Source: Hordeum vulgare subsp. vulgare
Taxonomy: Eukaryota > Streptophyta > Magnoliopsida > Poales > Poaceae
DNA length: 64,000 nt
Direction: 5' to 3'
Assembly (NCBI RefSeq): GCF_904849725.1
Contig: NC_058518.1
Coordinates: 323,910,581 to 323,974,580, forward strand
Position numbers and translations under genes: made by a program. The first letter of the stretch is position 1. Each line of letters starts with the position of its first letter. The notes below the pieces were generated by a model, which was not told where the DNA came from, did not search any database, and saw only the letters and a list, made by a program, of their open reading frames with translations. Positions 46,839 to 59,152 of this stretch are shown here, one piece after another.

Positions 46839-48480
46839 GTTAGCGATGGTGCACCAAGCGGGGAGCGCCGGTGGTTTAACCATGGCTTGCAGGATAGGCA
46901 GAGAGAGCTTGGGGTCGAAACCATGGTAACACGGACGTGGTTTCGGACCCCAGAGACTCAACGAGAGAGAGGGGACGAGGAGCGTGCGTGCTGCGTGGCT
47001 GCGTTCTTCTGGCCTAATCTGGCACGCGCGAGCACGCGTCGCCCTGGTCAACCGAGAAGGGGAAGAGGGCCCCTCAGGCTGCCCCAATTCAGGTGGGTTG
47101 TCGGGGACGTGGACAGGCACCGAGGGGAGGTGAGAACTGGCCGGGGCTGGCCACCTTTGCCTCGAGTGCGCCCTGTACCATGCCCAGAGTGCAGCTTTGG
47201 TATGCCACGACATGCTGGCACGCTCTAGGTTGCTTTGGCTGCATGTGGCGTGTCCGGAGCTTGGGTTGGATGATCCCTAGCCGTTTGAGAGCCAAGAGTC
47301 TCATTACTGGTCAAAGGAAGTGATTAAAGAGGAGATACCAGACTTGAGCCAGAAATTAGAATGGAGATTTTGGGCTCTTCTTCTTGGAACCAGAGAGGGG
47401 CCACTCATCTGTAGTTCAGGAGTGGTGTTGGCTGCTTGCAATAAGAGTTTCATGGAAAGGGTGTGGGTGTAGAGTGAGTTAAGACCTAATTTACCAAGCC
47501 GACAAAAGGTGTTTGACAGGTGTTTGGGATAGCTATCCTTCATCACTGGTGATGAAATTTACCAGGATTGGGTTTGATGCAAAAATAGGATGCTCCACCA
47601 AATTTGAGCTCCATTGGACATGTTTGGCAGTGCAAACTTGAAATCACCCCGAAATGGGCAGTTATGTCCTTTCAAAAGGGAATGTGGGCAAATTAATCCC
47701 CACAAATCCAATTTTTGGCAGGGCTTCCTCATTTGGGGTGTTGAGCACTCCTGCAAAGTTTCAAGCCATTTGTACAAACTTTGCTATGTAGAGTTGCTCC
47801 AACTTGATTCTCGACACACGGGGTTTTAGGATTACTTGGTGAAACAAACCACCTCGGAATGAGGTGAAATTTGGCATGGCCACCAAATATAGCTTGGGAA
47901 GCATGCTAGAATTTTCTGGGAATTTATTGGAAATATTTTCAAGGAAATATTTCAAAAGGTCAAAACAGAAAGAATAGGTTTTCAAGGATTTGCTTAAATA
48001 TTTTGAACATAAATAGGGGTTGAAAATCTTATGTATGGAAAATATGTGTCCTGTGAGTATCTCCAAATTTTCGCAGATTTTCTAAGGCTGAAAAGTAATT
48101 TTTCATATAGAAATATGATTTGTGACCTCAAAAAAGGTTATGCCAACAAAATAGATAACAATTTTATAGAATAATTATTTTATGATATTGGAGAGTTATA
48201 ATAGTGCCAAAACCAGAATAAAATCTTTGGGTGAAGGCACTCCCTTGAAATCAGGGACTTGTAGTGCCAACCCAAGCAAGGTTTTGAAATTGTCAAAAAT
48301 GAGAAAAAGAATCTTTTTGAAAATAACATGTTATAAAAATATGGTTTTTGGATCCACTCATTCAAGCATACGTACAAACAATGGCAATCATGGCACTCAT
48401 AGCACTTGCTTAAAAAGTTTTAATAAACTCAGATTTTTGAAAAGGCTACAGTTGAAGTGAGGTAAAAACAGGGTGTGACA

Positions 48481-48497
48481 GACCTATCACCCTTACA
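48481..48497 (-). other. Polypurine tract of C
   Basis: Minus strand TTGTAAGGGTGATAGGTC next to the LTR start TGTCACACCC at 48480. Confidence 0.8.
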
Positions 48498-48498
48498 A

Positions 48499-48518
48499 GA
48501 ATCTCGTCCCCGAGATTC
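48499..48518 (-). other. Perfect hairpin between pol stop and PPT of C
   Basis: GAATCTCG and CGAGATTC form an 8-bp stem around a 4-base loop, between the stop codon (48524-48526) and the PPT. Confidence 0.8.
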
Positions 48519-48523
48519 CTAAG

Positions 48524-51500
48524 CTAGGTGCTAAAAAGGTACGGAAATTCAGATCGGAGATAGTCTTCATGCTCCCATGTTGCTTCTGCTTCAGTGTGGT
48601 TGCTCCACTAAACCTTGAAGTACTTGATAGTGCGGCTTCTGGTACAACGCTCTGCTTCATCCAGGATGTGGATCGGCCTCTCGCGATAAGTGAGGTCTAG
48701 TTGAAGGCAATGGCTTTATGGTTAATGTCCTTATAAAGATCTGGACGGTTTGGAACTTGCAGGCACTTCCGAAGTTGTGACACGTGGAAGACGTTAGGCA
48801 CACCCAAAAGTTCCAGAGGTAGCTCCAACTGGTAAGCAACTACTCACACCTTGACGTGATCTTAAAAGGTCTAATGAACCTTGGAGCAATTTCCCCTTGA
48901 TGTGGAAACGCTTGGTTCCCTTGAGAGGTGTGACACGGAGGTACACCTGGTCTCCGAGGTTGAACTCCAATTCCATGTGGTGGGAATCCGCATAGCTCTT
49001 CTGTCGCGACTTGGCTGCCTTCAGGTTTTCCTGGACAAGTTGCACCTTGTCTTATGCTTCACGAAGAACTTCTGGCCTGGAAATCAATCCTTCACCAGTT
49101 TCGGACCAGTTGAGCGGGGTGCGGCACTTCCTTTCGTATAGCACTTCGAATGGGGCCATCTGGAGACTAGACTGGTAGCTGTTGTTATAAGAGAACTCAG
49201 CGAATGGAAGACAGTCTTCCCATTTGGTCCCATGTGCTAAGGCGCAAGAGTGGAGCATATCCACAAGTATCTGATTCACTCGCTCTGTTTGTCCACCCAT
49301 CTGTGGGTGGAAGGTTGTGCTAAAGGAAAGCTTGGTTCCGAGAGCTTCTTGGAACTTCTTCCAGAATCTTGAGGTTAACTGCGTGCCTCTGTCAGATATA
49401 ATCTCCTTGGGAACTACATGGAGCCTCACAATATGCTCAATGTAGAGACTAGGCATCTTGCCTTCCTGGATATTGTTGGGTATGCGTAAACGTTTCCCAA
49501 ACCACACGACTCCTTCCTCGTCCACTTAGAATTCTGGGGCCTTGCCTTCCTGGATATTCTTCTTCATGCCTTCAATGCTCTTGCGCCCCTTGTGGGCCTC
49601 TTTGATATCGCCTGCGAGAGTGGGTTTGACTTCGAGGTTAGCTAGGAATCCTGGTTCAGCTAGCTCCAACCCGAAGCTCTCCAACTCGTCATGTAAGGCA
49701 GGTAGCCTTTCCTTGAGCATAACATTCAGGGTGCTTGCCTTCTGACTTAAGGCATCGGCCACCACATTAGCCTTACCAGGGTGGTATTGAATGCTAAGGT
49801 CGTAGTCCTTGATCAGCTCCAACCATCTTCGTTGCCTCATATTCAATTCCCTTTGAGTAAAATATACTTTAGACTCTTGTGGTTGGTGTATATTTCACAA
49901 TGCTTCCCCAGAAGGTAATGTCGCCATGTCTTCAGGGCATGCACTACGGCTGCCAACTCGAGGTCATGCGTGGCGTAGTTCTCATCATGCGATGGCAATT
50001 GTCGTGACAGGTAAGCCACGACCCTGCCGTCTTGCATTAGGACACCACTGATCCAGGTCCTTGAGGCATCACAGTATATCACAAACTCCTTGCTGATATC
50101 CGGAGTAGCCAGTACCGGGGCGGTAGTTCTTCTCTTCTTCAGTTCCTGGAAGCTTTCTTCGCACTCCGGTGTCCATTCAAACTTCTTGCCCTTCTTCAAC
50201 AACTGAGTCATTAGTCAGGAGATGCGGGAGAATCCTTCCACGAACTTGCGGTAGTATCCCGCGAGTCCGAGGAAGCTTCTGACTTCCATCACATCGATTG
50301 GCGACTCCCAGTTGGTTACCGTGGTAATCTTCCGAGGATCGACTGCCAATTTGTTTGTTGTCATAGTATGATCCAAGAATCCAACTTCGTGCAGCCAGAA
50401 TTTGCATTTGCTAAACTTGGCATAAAGTTGGTGCTCTCGAAGCTTTTCCAACACTACCCTCAAGTGTTGCTCATGCTCTTCTTCGGAATTGGAGAAGATT
50501 AATATGTCATCGATGAAGATGACGACAAACTTATCCACGTATTCCATGAAGACTTTGTTCATGAGGTACATGAAGTATGCTGGGCCATTGGTCAACCCAA
50601 ATGACATGACTCTACACTCCTATATACCGTACCGGGTCACGAATGTCGTCTTAGGTATATCTTCGGGTCGGATCTTCAGTTGGTAATATCCAGATCTGAG
50701 ATCGATCTTGGAAAATACCTTGGCACCATTTAACTGGTCAAATAGGTCTTCGATATTGGGGAGTTGGTACTTGTTCTTTATCATAACTTTCTTGAGGGAA
50801 CGGTAATCGACGCAGAGCTTGATAGTCCCATCCTTCTTAGACACGAACAGAACAGGTGATCCCCAAGGTGATTCACTCGGACGGATGAATCCCTTCCCGA
50901 GTTGCTCATCCAACTGCTTCTTCAACTCTGCTAGCTCTTCGGACCCCATCCTATAAGGATTTTTATAGATAGGCCTCGATCCGGACATGAGCTCAATGAT
51001 GAACTCGATGTCTTGGTCAGGAGGCATCCGTAGAAGCTCATTAGGAAAGACATCCGAGTACTCACAGACTATTGGTACTCGGTCCAACTCTTCTTCCGAT
51101 AGGCAATTGACCTGAGGAACTTGAGTGGAGGTAGGTTCAAGGGCATACTTGACCTTGACCCCTTGGTCATTTGTCATGGTAATGGCCCTTTTGGCGCAGT
51201 CTAGTATGCTTTGGTGCCTGGCCAACAAATCTATACCAAGGATCACGTCCGAGCCTTGCGACTTAATGACGATGAGATCTGCTATGAAGCTTATCCCATT
51301 AATGTTGATCGGGACTCCTTTACATCCTAGGTTTGTCCTTAGCACTACTCCTGTGGTATGTACTGCCATTTGTCCATTAAGGAGGGTAGGTTTAAAACTA
51401 CATTTTCCGCAAACTTTTGGGTGAAAAAATAATCCGAAGCACCACAATCAAACAATATTGTTGCTGGGTGGAGATGACGAGGAATGTACCGAGAATGCAG

Positions 51501-53540
51501 TCCAGGTCTTCCTGAGCCTCTTCTGCAGAGATGTGATTCACGCGTCCCCAGCTATGGTACTGCTGGTTACGTGGACCTGGGTTCCTGCGTGGTGCTCCAT
51601 GACCTTGTCCTTAATTAGGCGCATTGGGGCGCTATGCATCGGGCTTCTTGTTGGGGACTGCCTCGAGTAGTGTCGTGTCTGTCCACATCCAAAGCAGGTA
51701 ACCTGCCCTGGAACATTGGGCTTGACTCCACTGCTATTGGGCGGGTTGATTCCTTACTTGGGGTTGACTTGTTGCTAGGGCTGGTAGTTCTGGCGGAATG
51801 TTGGTGCCTTATACTGCTGTTGCAGGTAGCTGGGTCTTGGCGGGGCTGATTTCCATGGACGTGACTTCTGGTTACTTGAACCTCCATTACCCATCAGCTT
51901 ACGCTTACGGGTGTCATCCATCGCACAACGCTTATCCTCCAGCATGAGGGCCTTGTTCACCAGATCACAGAAGGTCCGGCATTCACAGACAACCAGCTGA
52001 TACTGAAGCGACTATTGCAGTCCTTCAATGAAGCATTCCACCTTTCCAGCTTCACTACTGACGTCTTCCGATGCATATCTTGATAAAAGGTTAAGATTTT
52101 GCAGGTACTCCTTGACGGTTCCACTACCCTACCTCAGAGATCGGAATTCCCGCTTCTTAATGGTCATCATTCTAGGGGTAATGTGAGCTGCGCGGAATCC
52201 TTCCTTGAAGTCAGTCCAGGAGATAGCTTGTCCTGCCTGCATGATCTGGAACCTGTCCCACCAAGCCGTGGCTGTGCCTCCGAGAAAGTGAGAAGAATAA
52301 AGGACTTTCTCGGAATCGTCGGTGCATTTGACCAGCGTGAGGTGCTCTTCGATGGTGCGGATCCAGTCATCGACATCCAATGGTTCAGTTGTCTCCGTGA
52401 ATATGGGAGGCGTAGTCCTCTTAAACTCAGACAGAGTGGAGCGACTATTGCCATTTCCGTTCTGCGGCGGATTGTTCACTAAGACTTGAGCCAGCTGTTG
52501 GATGGCGGCATTGTTGGCTTGACGTTCTTCTTGGTGAGCTTGGAGGAACTGAGCCACAGTCATGCTCTCCGGAGGAGCCGGCGGCGCGGGAATGTCGCCT
52601 TGTTTCTGCTTGAGGTGATCTCTACATTGGGCAGACCCACAGATTCCCTGGTGTTGGCCAGAAGTGGCAGTGCTGGGGTTGCCGAAGGTCCTAGTGCGAG
52701 TTGAAATCACCATCCTTTTTGGGAGCAGACAGGTCAATATACCGAAGTGGTCGGGGAATCATAAGGGATGAGGGCCTTATTCACCAGATCGCAGAAGGTC
52801 CGGCATTCACAGACAACCAGCTGATACTGAAGCGACTATTGGAGTCCTTCAATGAAGCATTCCACCTTTGCAGCTTCACTAGCGACGTCTTCCGGTGCAT
52901 ATTTTGATAAAAGGTTAATATTTTGCAGGTACTCCTTGACGGTTCCACTACCCTACCTCAGAGCTCGGAATTCCCGCTTCTTAATGGTCATCATTCTAGG
53001 GGTAATGTGAGTTGCGCGGAATCCTTCCTTGAAGTCAGTCCAGGAGATAGCTTGTCCTGCCTGCATGATCTGGAACCCGTCCCACCAAGCCGTGGTTGTG
53101 CCTCCGAGACAGTGAGAAGAATAAAGGACTTTCTTGCAATCATCGGTGCATTTGACCAGGGCGAGGTGGTCTTCGATGGTGCGGATCCAGTCATCGACAT
53201 CCAATGGTTCAGTTATCTCCGTGAATATGGGAGGCGTAGTCCTCATAAACTCAGACAGAGTGGAGCGACTATTGCCATTTCCGTTCTGCGGCGGATTGTT
53301 CACTAAGACTTGAGCCAGCTGTTGGATGGCGGCATTGTTGGCTTGACGTTCCTCTTTGTGAGCTTGGAGGAACTGAGCCACGGTCATGCTCTCCGGAGGA
53401 GCCGGCGGCGCGGGAATGTCACCTTGTTTCTGCTCGAGGTGATCTCTAGATTGGGCAGACCCACAGACTCCCTGCTGTTGGCCAGAAGTGGCAGTGTTGG
53501 GGTTGCCGAAGGTTGTAGTGCGAGTTGAAATTACCATCAT
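48524..53540 (-). pseudogene. gag-pol of chromovirus C, with internal duplication and integrase deletion
   Basis: Gag starts at about 53540, has LSEFMRTTPPIF, DDWIRTIE, AWWDGFQIM, and is duplicated (see 51944-53591). The knuckle CFGCGQTRHYSRQ near 51690 has lost its last Cys. Protease reads DCGAS (Asp codon 51447-51449). RT is open for 275 codons (51447-50620), with FIDD at about 50506-50519 after one stop. RNase H 50211-49846; integrase 49846-48800. Integrase lacks its HHCC finger and first catalytic Asp through a deletion, but keeps ISDRGTQ and GGQTERVNQ. A frameshifted chromodomain-like tail (RPIHILDEAE, ATWEHEDYLRSEFPYL) ends at 48524. Inactive. Confidence 0.88.
49457..49558 (-). other. 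Integrase deletion scar with 18-bp direct repeat
   Basis: An 18-bp segment (+ strand CTTGCCTTCCTGGATATT) occurs at 49457-49474 and 49541-49558. The second copy is in its expected place; the first sits exactly where roughly 400 bp of integrase is missing compared with element A. It looks like filler DNA copied during break repair. Confidence 0.65.
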
Positions 53541-53591
53541 GTTTGGGAGCAGATAGGTCAATATACCGAAGTGGTCGGGGAATCATAAGGG
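51944..53591 (-). repeat. 824-bp tandem duplication covering the gag start
   Basis: Units 51944-52767 and 52768-53591. The word ATGA occurs at 51944, 52768 and 53592, so both units are exactly 824 bp and the junction shows 4-bp microhomology. Each unit holds about 50 bp of gag leader and the first 200 or more gag codons. The two 202-codon frames differ at about 20 residues, so the duplication is old. 824 is not a multiple of 3, so the reading frame is broken. Confidence 0.92.
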
Positions 53592-53829
53592 ATGACGCTC
53601 CTAGATAAGGGGGTTTGCTACTGTGCAAGTGTGTGAGACAAACAAAAAGGTTTGAGGAAACTAATGTAATAAATTGAGACAAGTGATGTAGTCTCTTACA
53701 AGATGCCTAATCAAAAATGCGGCTTGCATCAAAACATGAACAGGAAGGACACAACACTCGTAGTTCTCATGAACCGATACATGGACTCGACTTCGCAGGG
53801 GAGACTCCTAACTTTCCTAAGACGTTACT

Positions 53830-54594
53830 CTAAGCGGTGGACTGCTCGGTCTCGTATGCAGTTTCTACAGGGTCTTCGTCTTCATCCTCATCGGCGTCTT
53901 CTTCCTTCATAGGTGTGGGAGATGGGAGGGGCCCATCACGGCGTTGCTTTGTTGGCGAAGCGGTGAGGAGCTCAGTCTATTCTTCTGCAGTCACACGGCG
54001 ACTCTGTATAGGAGTGGCCTGGAGCGGAGGTATCCCTCCACAGAAGGCAATGGCCGACTGCCCTCTCGGTGCTCCTTCCTTCTTGATCTTGCGGGCCTTC
54101 ATCTTTTACAAGCGAAGCATGTCCTTGACTTGGTGTAGTTCTTGGCGAAGCGTCACGGACTCCTTGATCAAAAGGTGAGTCGGGGTGTCGACGGAGTGGC
54201 TGAAGTAGGTCTGAAACCTGAGTGGCGTCCTGTTCTCCGGGGATGGGTTAAGTGTCCAGCTCCCGTCAATCCCATCCTTAACAAAATGTAGGTGACGAGT
54301 ATGCGGCTCGTTGGCCATATCGGGAACAATATTGCGGAGATGCACGAGCGCCTCTCATGCGTCTGTATCCACTACCAACATCAGATTCTCCATCTGTGGT
54401 CCTTCAAAGAACCAACTAGTTGGGGAGTCGTTTGCCTTCACTATCACGTCCACGTGATATTCATTAATGTCGGCGTTGACCTAGTGCTCGTGGTAGATAA
54501 AAATGGGCGTGCGGCGTACTTGACACTTCTTCAGGCTGTGTCCCAAGAGTAGGGGAAAGCCAGTTTCTAGAAGCATCTCAGGTACAACGACCGT
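53830..54594 (-). pseudogene. ORF0 of chromovirus C
   Basis: Homologue of the ORF0 in A, 255 codons in one frame without a frameshift. The start is ACG in place of ATG (54594); in-frame stops follow after YHEH, after VVDTDA, after KDMLRL and after TAEE. Conserved blocks: VVVPE, VKANDSPT, WFFEG, LVHLRNIVPDM, GSWTL, RFQTYFSHS, LRQELHQVK, GGIPP, an acidic stretch (EEDADEDEDEDP) and the end YETEQSTA. Long charged helix in the middle, acidic tail, no known motif. Its presence in two diverged copies shows it was part of the family's coding capacity. Confidence 0.7.
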
Positions 54595-54733
54595 CTAGAA
54601 GGTTTCTAGGAGAGGGTTAGAAATTTGTGGGTGGTATTAAATGGTAGTAGGGTGTAGAAAATCTCAAGTGCAGGAGCTGAGTGTACTACTCGCCTCGGCT
54701 ATCGTCCATGCTACCTAAGGCTTCCTACAGTCA

Positions 54734-54750
54734 GGATGGCTCTGATACCA
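54734..54750 (-). other. Primer binding site of C (iMet-tRNA type)
   Basis: Minus strand TGGTATCAGAGCCATCC, four bases from the LTR edge at 54755, a perfect start for the initiator tRNA-Met site. Confidence 0.92.
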
Positions 54751-54754
54751 CCTC

Positions 54755-55388
54755 TATGGGGACCCCGACTTATGAGTCGAGATTGCTGAATGAACATGCT
54801 CACTGATCCTAGAGGTCAATGCTCAATGAACACACATATACTGAATGTTAAGAGTCCTACATCCAACATACCGTTTAATAAAACAAATGACCAGCAAGGT
54901 CAAGTCTCACATAGGTAGGGCCTGTAAGGCCAATCACACCAATACAACTACTAGCGGAACTCTTGGGGATAAACAGGAGCCCATGCCAGCAGCCTTCGCC
55001 AACATGCATTCTGACTGGGAAGCGTCCTAGTTCGCGTGCCCGTCTCCGATGACGAATTCTTCTCCAAACTCAGGTCCTTCCATGTCCGGTCAATAACATA
55101 ACCAGTGGCAAGTGAGTGAGTACTTTGAATGTACTCGCAAACAGCCCATGATATGGATAATGCAGCTTGTATGATAATAAGTGATATGCAGCATAGGTGA
55201 AAAGCTATCTTAGAATGTAAGTAAACATGATCACAGACGGGTATGGATATGCAGCATAAACTAGATGGTATTTAGAAGATCAGCTTACACATATCGACAT
55301 ATCTGCTAAGGGATGAACACTTCAGGTTCACCCGATATGCCAAGTCACCAAACTTGGTCATATCAAGTCTTCGATATAACTCCTTGAA

Positions 55389-55421
<33 letters not shown>

Positions 55422-55662
55422 TTGGTTTATGAGGAAACGACCAGACGTAGTTTAAGTAGGATTACCCAACTGTCCTTGACCATCGACACGGCTATTCGAA
55501 TAGTTTTACACTCTGTAGAGGTTGTACGCTGTACCCACGAGATCCGAGGAACTTCTATGTCATCCACGACTCGCGGTATATAACATATCCGAGGTAAGTA
55601 CCTGATCAATGCATTTCCCCTGACGATACTAGACAAAGAGTTCCACTCGATTGATACCCATC
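54755..55662 (-). repeat. 5' LTR of chromovirus C, 3' part
   Basis: Aligns with 44250-45150 and with the reverse complement of 1-857. Contains (CA)n at 55388-55421. Cut at 55663 by CACTA 2; the rest of the LTR is outside the window. Confidence 0.85.
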
Positions 55663-56039
55663 CACTACTAGAAAACATAATTTTCCGACAGCTTTTAGCT
55701 TTACCGTCAGCAATTTCACGGGGTTGACGGCATAGGGACTTTGCCCTCAGCCAAAAATAATGCTAACGACATAGGTGCGGCTGACGGCATAGAAAATCTA
55801 TGCCGCCTGCTTTATCTAAGCCATTAGCCAGCTGACGACAAAGGAGCAAAAGACTAACGGCATAGGGCGGCTAACGGCATAGGGAGCTACCCAGTCCCAC
55901 GTTCAACCAGTGCTTAACGGGAGCCATCTATGCCGACAGCCAGCTGACGGGAAAGCCTAACAACTGTCTTTGCCGACAGCCAGCTGACGACATAGCCCGG
56001 TGGTTATCCCCCCATGCAGGACACAACCTAATTAATCAT

Positions 56040-57587
56040 CTTCTCTCTCACCTCTCCCATCTGCTCTCCCGACCCACCGCCGTCGTCGACCCGCGCCCGC
56101 CCCTACTCGTCGGCGCCGCCCCACGCGAGCCCCGCCCCGACCACCCGTCGTGGCCCCGCACCAGGCCCACCCCGACCAGCCGCCATCGCCCCGCCCCCGA
56201 GGCATCGCCCGAGGCCTACCCGCCCCGCCCCGCCCCGCCCGGCAACATCCACCGTCGCCATCCTTTCCCCCACTGCCAACGCCCAGCCGGCCTCCCACGC
56301 CACCTTCCTCCACTTTTCTGCCACCTCATCGGCGCCGGTCGCCTCCTCGCCGGTGAGCTCCTCCTCCCCTTTTTTTCTTTATTTTTAGTTTATTTTTTCT
56401 AGATTATTTAGATCTATTAGTAGTAGATAATAGATTTAGTTAGCAATTAGTAGTTAAATTTAGTTAGCAATTAGCAGTGCCAGATTTTTAGTGGTAGATT
56501 TTTAGTTAAATTTAGTTAGCAATTACTTAGTTGTTAGTATTTAGACAATAGGAATTTTTAGTGGTAGATTTTTAATACTTAGTCAGTATAGAAGTAAAGA
56601 GAAGATAAGGAGATGAAAATACTAACAATAATAGAAGAAGGAGGAGAAGGAGATGGAGAGAAGAAGAAAAGGAAAAGGAAGGAGGAGAAGGAGATTAAGA
56701 GAAGAAGAAGAAGAAGAAAAGGAAAAAGAGGAAGAAGAAGGGGGAGAAGGTGATAAAAATGAAGAAAAGAAAATAATAAGAAGAAAAGAAATAGAAGAAG
56801 AGAAGATTAACAAAACTTGAATAATAAATTATTAATAATGTAGAAAAAGAAGAAGAAGAAGCATAAATTATTAATAGTAAATTATTAACAAAACATAAAG
56901 AAAAACAAGAAGAGATGTGAAGAAAAAGAATTATTAGCTTTATAGTAGTCAACTTAATTAGCTTTATACTTTTAATAATGTAGTTATCAATTAGATGTTA
57001 GTATTAGTTAGCTTAATTACCGCGAGTGCGTATTTGTGTTGATTGAGTGCATTTAAATGTGTAGTAGCTTCTCCGCGAGGGTTTGGTTTTCGACGATCTC
57101 CCCTGCGTTCGAAAGTGAGCACATTTGTTAACTCCTCCTCCGCCCCCTTTATTTTGCTCTGTTTCGGCCTTTGTGCTGATGACACTAGGTAGCTAGGTAC
57201 TTTTAGTATTAAAATGCAAAGTTGTTGCGTAACCAATATGTGTCTCCTGTTCCAAAGAGTTCCTGCTAAACATGCATGCATTTGCATATTTATAACAGTG
57301 ATTCTTTCGAATTGTCCAACGTTATCCATGGACAGCCCGGGTATGTGTAGATTGGGTCGTTTCCCATGATTTTCTCCGGATCCCATGCAGAGTTTCAATA
57401 GCGCCTTCTTGTTGTTCTCCAGGTACACATCCTCTCGGTTAGTTGCCGAGACGTCTATTAGGAGAACAACGGGGAGGTGCTGCCGAAATTTTGCGTTGGA
57501 TCAGGAGCAGAGCATGGGAAAATGACCCAATCTATACATACTCGGGAGGGATTAGGACCCATCTTTACCTAGTAGCTGGTAGGTGCG
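56040..57587 (+). other. Possible 5' exons of a CACTA 2 gene
   Basis: Layout resembles the start of a transposon gene: C-rich exon 1 (56040-56355) ending at CCGGTGAG, a 1-kb AT- and GA-rich stretch as intron, then an open frame from about 57430 (RRLLGEQRGGAAEILRW, AWENDPIYTYSGG) until LARD E interrupts at 57588. I do not recognise a transposase domain in the visible part. Splice sites are guesses from GT/AG words. Confidence 0.35.
56596..56830 (+). repeat. GA/AAG-rich low-complexity tract
   Basis: About 230 bp, nearly all purine on the + strand with many GAAGAAGAA runs; the Ser/Phe-rich open frames on the opposite strand (56622-56952) are artefacts of it. Confidence 0.9.
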
Positions 57588-59136
57588 TGCTACGGCAACA
57601 GACAACAACGCCAGAAATTGACACGTTGACGGAGACTGGGCTTGCATTGGTTTTTCCCTTGAAGAGGAATGGGTGATGCAGCACAGGAGCAGTAAGTATT
57701 TCCCTCAGTTTGAGAACCAAGGTATCAATCAAGTAGGAGAATCTCATCAAGTCCAGAGTACCTGCGCAAACACAAAAGAGCTTGCACCCAACGCTTTAAA
57801 GGGGTTGTCAATCCCTTCAAGATTGATTGCAAAGTGAGATCTGAAGGCGGAAAGTGCAACGAAATAAAAAGTGTAAGGCTGAAAATATGGTGTGGAGTAG
57901 ACCCGGGGGCCATAGTGTTCACTAGAGGCTTCTCTCAAAATAGCAAGTATTACGGTGGGTGAACAAATTACTGTCGAGCAATTGATAGAACCGCGCAAAG
58001 TCATGAAGATATCTAAGGCAATGATCATACATATATGCATCACGTCTGAGACAAGTAGACCGATACTTTCTGCATCTACTACTATTACTCCACACATCGA
58101 CCGCTATCCAACATGCATCTAGTGTATTGAGTTCATGACGAACAGAGTAACGCCTTAAGCAAGATGACATGATGTAGAGGGATAAACTCAAACCAATGAT
58201 GAAAACCCCATCTTTTTTACCCTTGAGGGCAACAACACGATATGTGCCTCGCTACCCCTTCTGTCACTGGGTGAGGTCACCGCACGGTATGAACCCAAAA
58301 CCAATCACTTCTCCCATTGCAAGAATCATAGATCTAGTTGGCCAGCAAAAACCCACAACTCGAAGAGAATTACAAGGATATGAAATCATGCAGAAGAGAG
58401 ATCAGAAGAAACTCAAATAAGATTCAAAGATAATCTGATCATAAATCCACAATTCATCGGATCTCGACGAACACACCGCAAAAGAAGATTACATCGGATA
58501 GATCTCCATGAAGATCATGGAGAACTTTGTATTGAAGATCCAAGAGAAAGAAGAAGCCATCTAACTACTAGCTATGGACCCGTAGGTCTATGGTGAACTA
58601 CTCATGCATCATCGGAGAGGTCATGGTGTTGATGAAGAAGCCCTCCGTATCCGAATCCCCCTCCGGCAGGGCACCAGAACGTGCCCAAGATGGGTCTTGC
58701 GGAGACAGAAGCTTGCGGCGGCGGAAAAGTACTTTCGATGATCTCCTGATTTTTTTCTGGGATTTTAGGGAATATATAGGCGCAAAACATAGGGCAGAGG
58801 TGGCCTAGGGAGCCCACAAGCTAGGGTGGCACGGCCCCCCTGGCCGCGCCATGAGGGCTTGTGGGGTCCCTGCAGGCCCCCTGCCCTGATTCTCCGGCTT
58901 CCCGATCTTTTTCTGTTTCAGAAAAAAATCATCTTGGCAGTTTCATTCCATTTGGACTCCGTTCAAAATCCTCCTCTGAAAGGGGTCAAAAACATGGAAG
59001 AAACAAGAATTGGCACTTGGCACTGAGTTAATAGGTTAGTCCCAAAAAATGTATAAAAGGCATACAAAACATCCAAAGTTTGACAAGATAATAGCATGAA
59101 ACCATAAAAAATTATTGATACGTTGGAGACGTATCA
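57588..59136 (-). repeat. 3' LTR of LARD E
   Basis: 1549 bp, minus strand TGATACGTCTCC (59136) to CGTAGCA (57588; here CCGTAGCA). TATA at about 58771-58779 on the minus strand with a CCCACAAGCC / GCTTGTGGG palindrome upstream (58812-58865). It contains a 60- to 70-bp stretch (about 58430-58492) missing from the other LTR. Confidence 0.88.
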
Positions 59137-59152
59137 AGCATCCCCAAGCTTA
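59137..59152 (-). other. Terminal polypurine tract of LARD E
   Basis: Minus strand TAAGCTTGGGGATGCT directly before the LTR. The same 16 bases occur at 62238-62253; shorter matches lie at 61096 and 61151. Confidence 0.85.

Larger units (their letters stand above)
44250..48480 (-). repeat. 3' LTR of chromovirus C (about 4.2 kb)
   Basis: The only complete LTR of this family in the window: minus strand TGTCACACCCTG at 48480 down to about 44250. A TATA box CTATAAATAGG is on the minus strand at 46828-46838, followed by a GC-rich transcribed part (46200-46830) whose open frames are composition artefacts. A (CA)n run lies at 44881-44922. Confidence 0.85.

Noticed and set aside
46204..47213. GC-rich open frames on both strands that could suggest a host gene
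   Set aside because: The region lies inside the 3' LTR of C, matches the LTR of A in layout, and the frames overlap in several directions with low-complexity products.
56032..56356. Gly/Arg-rich or Pro-rich frames on both strands
   Set aside because: Composition artefact of the C-rich stretch in CACTA 2; only the + strand reading as an untranslated first exon is plausible.
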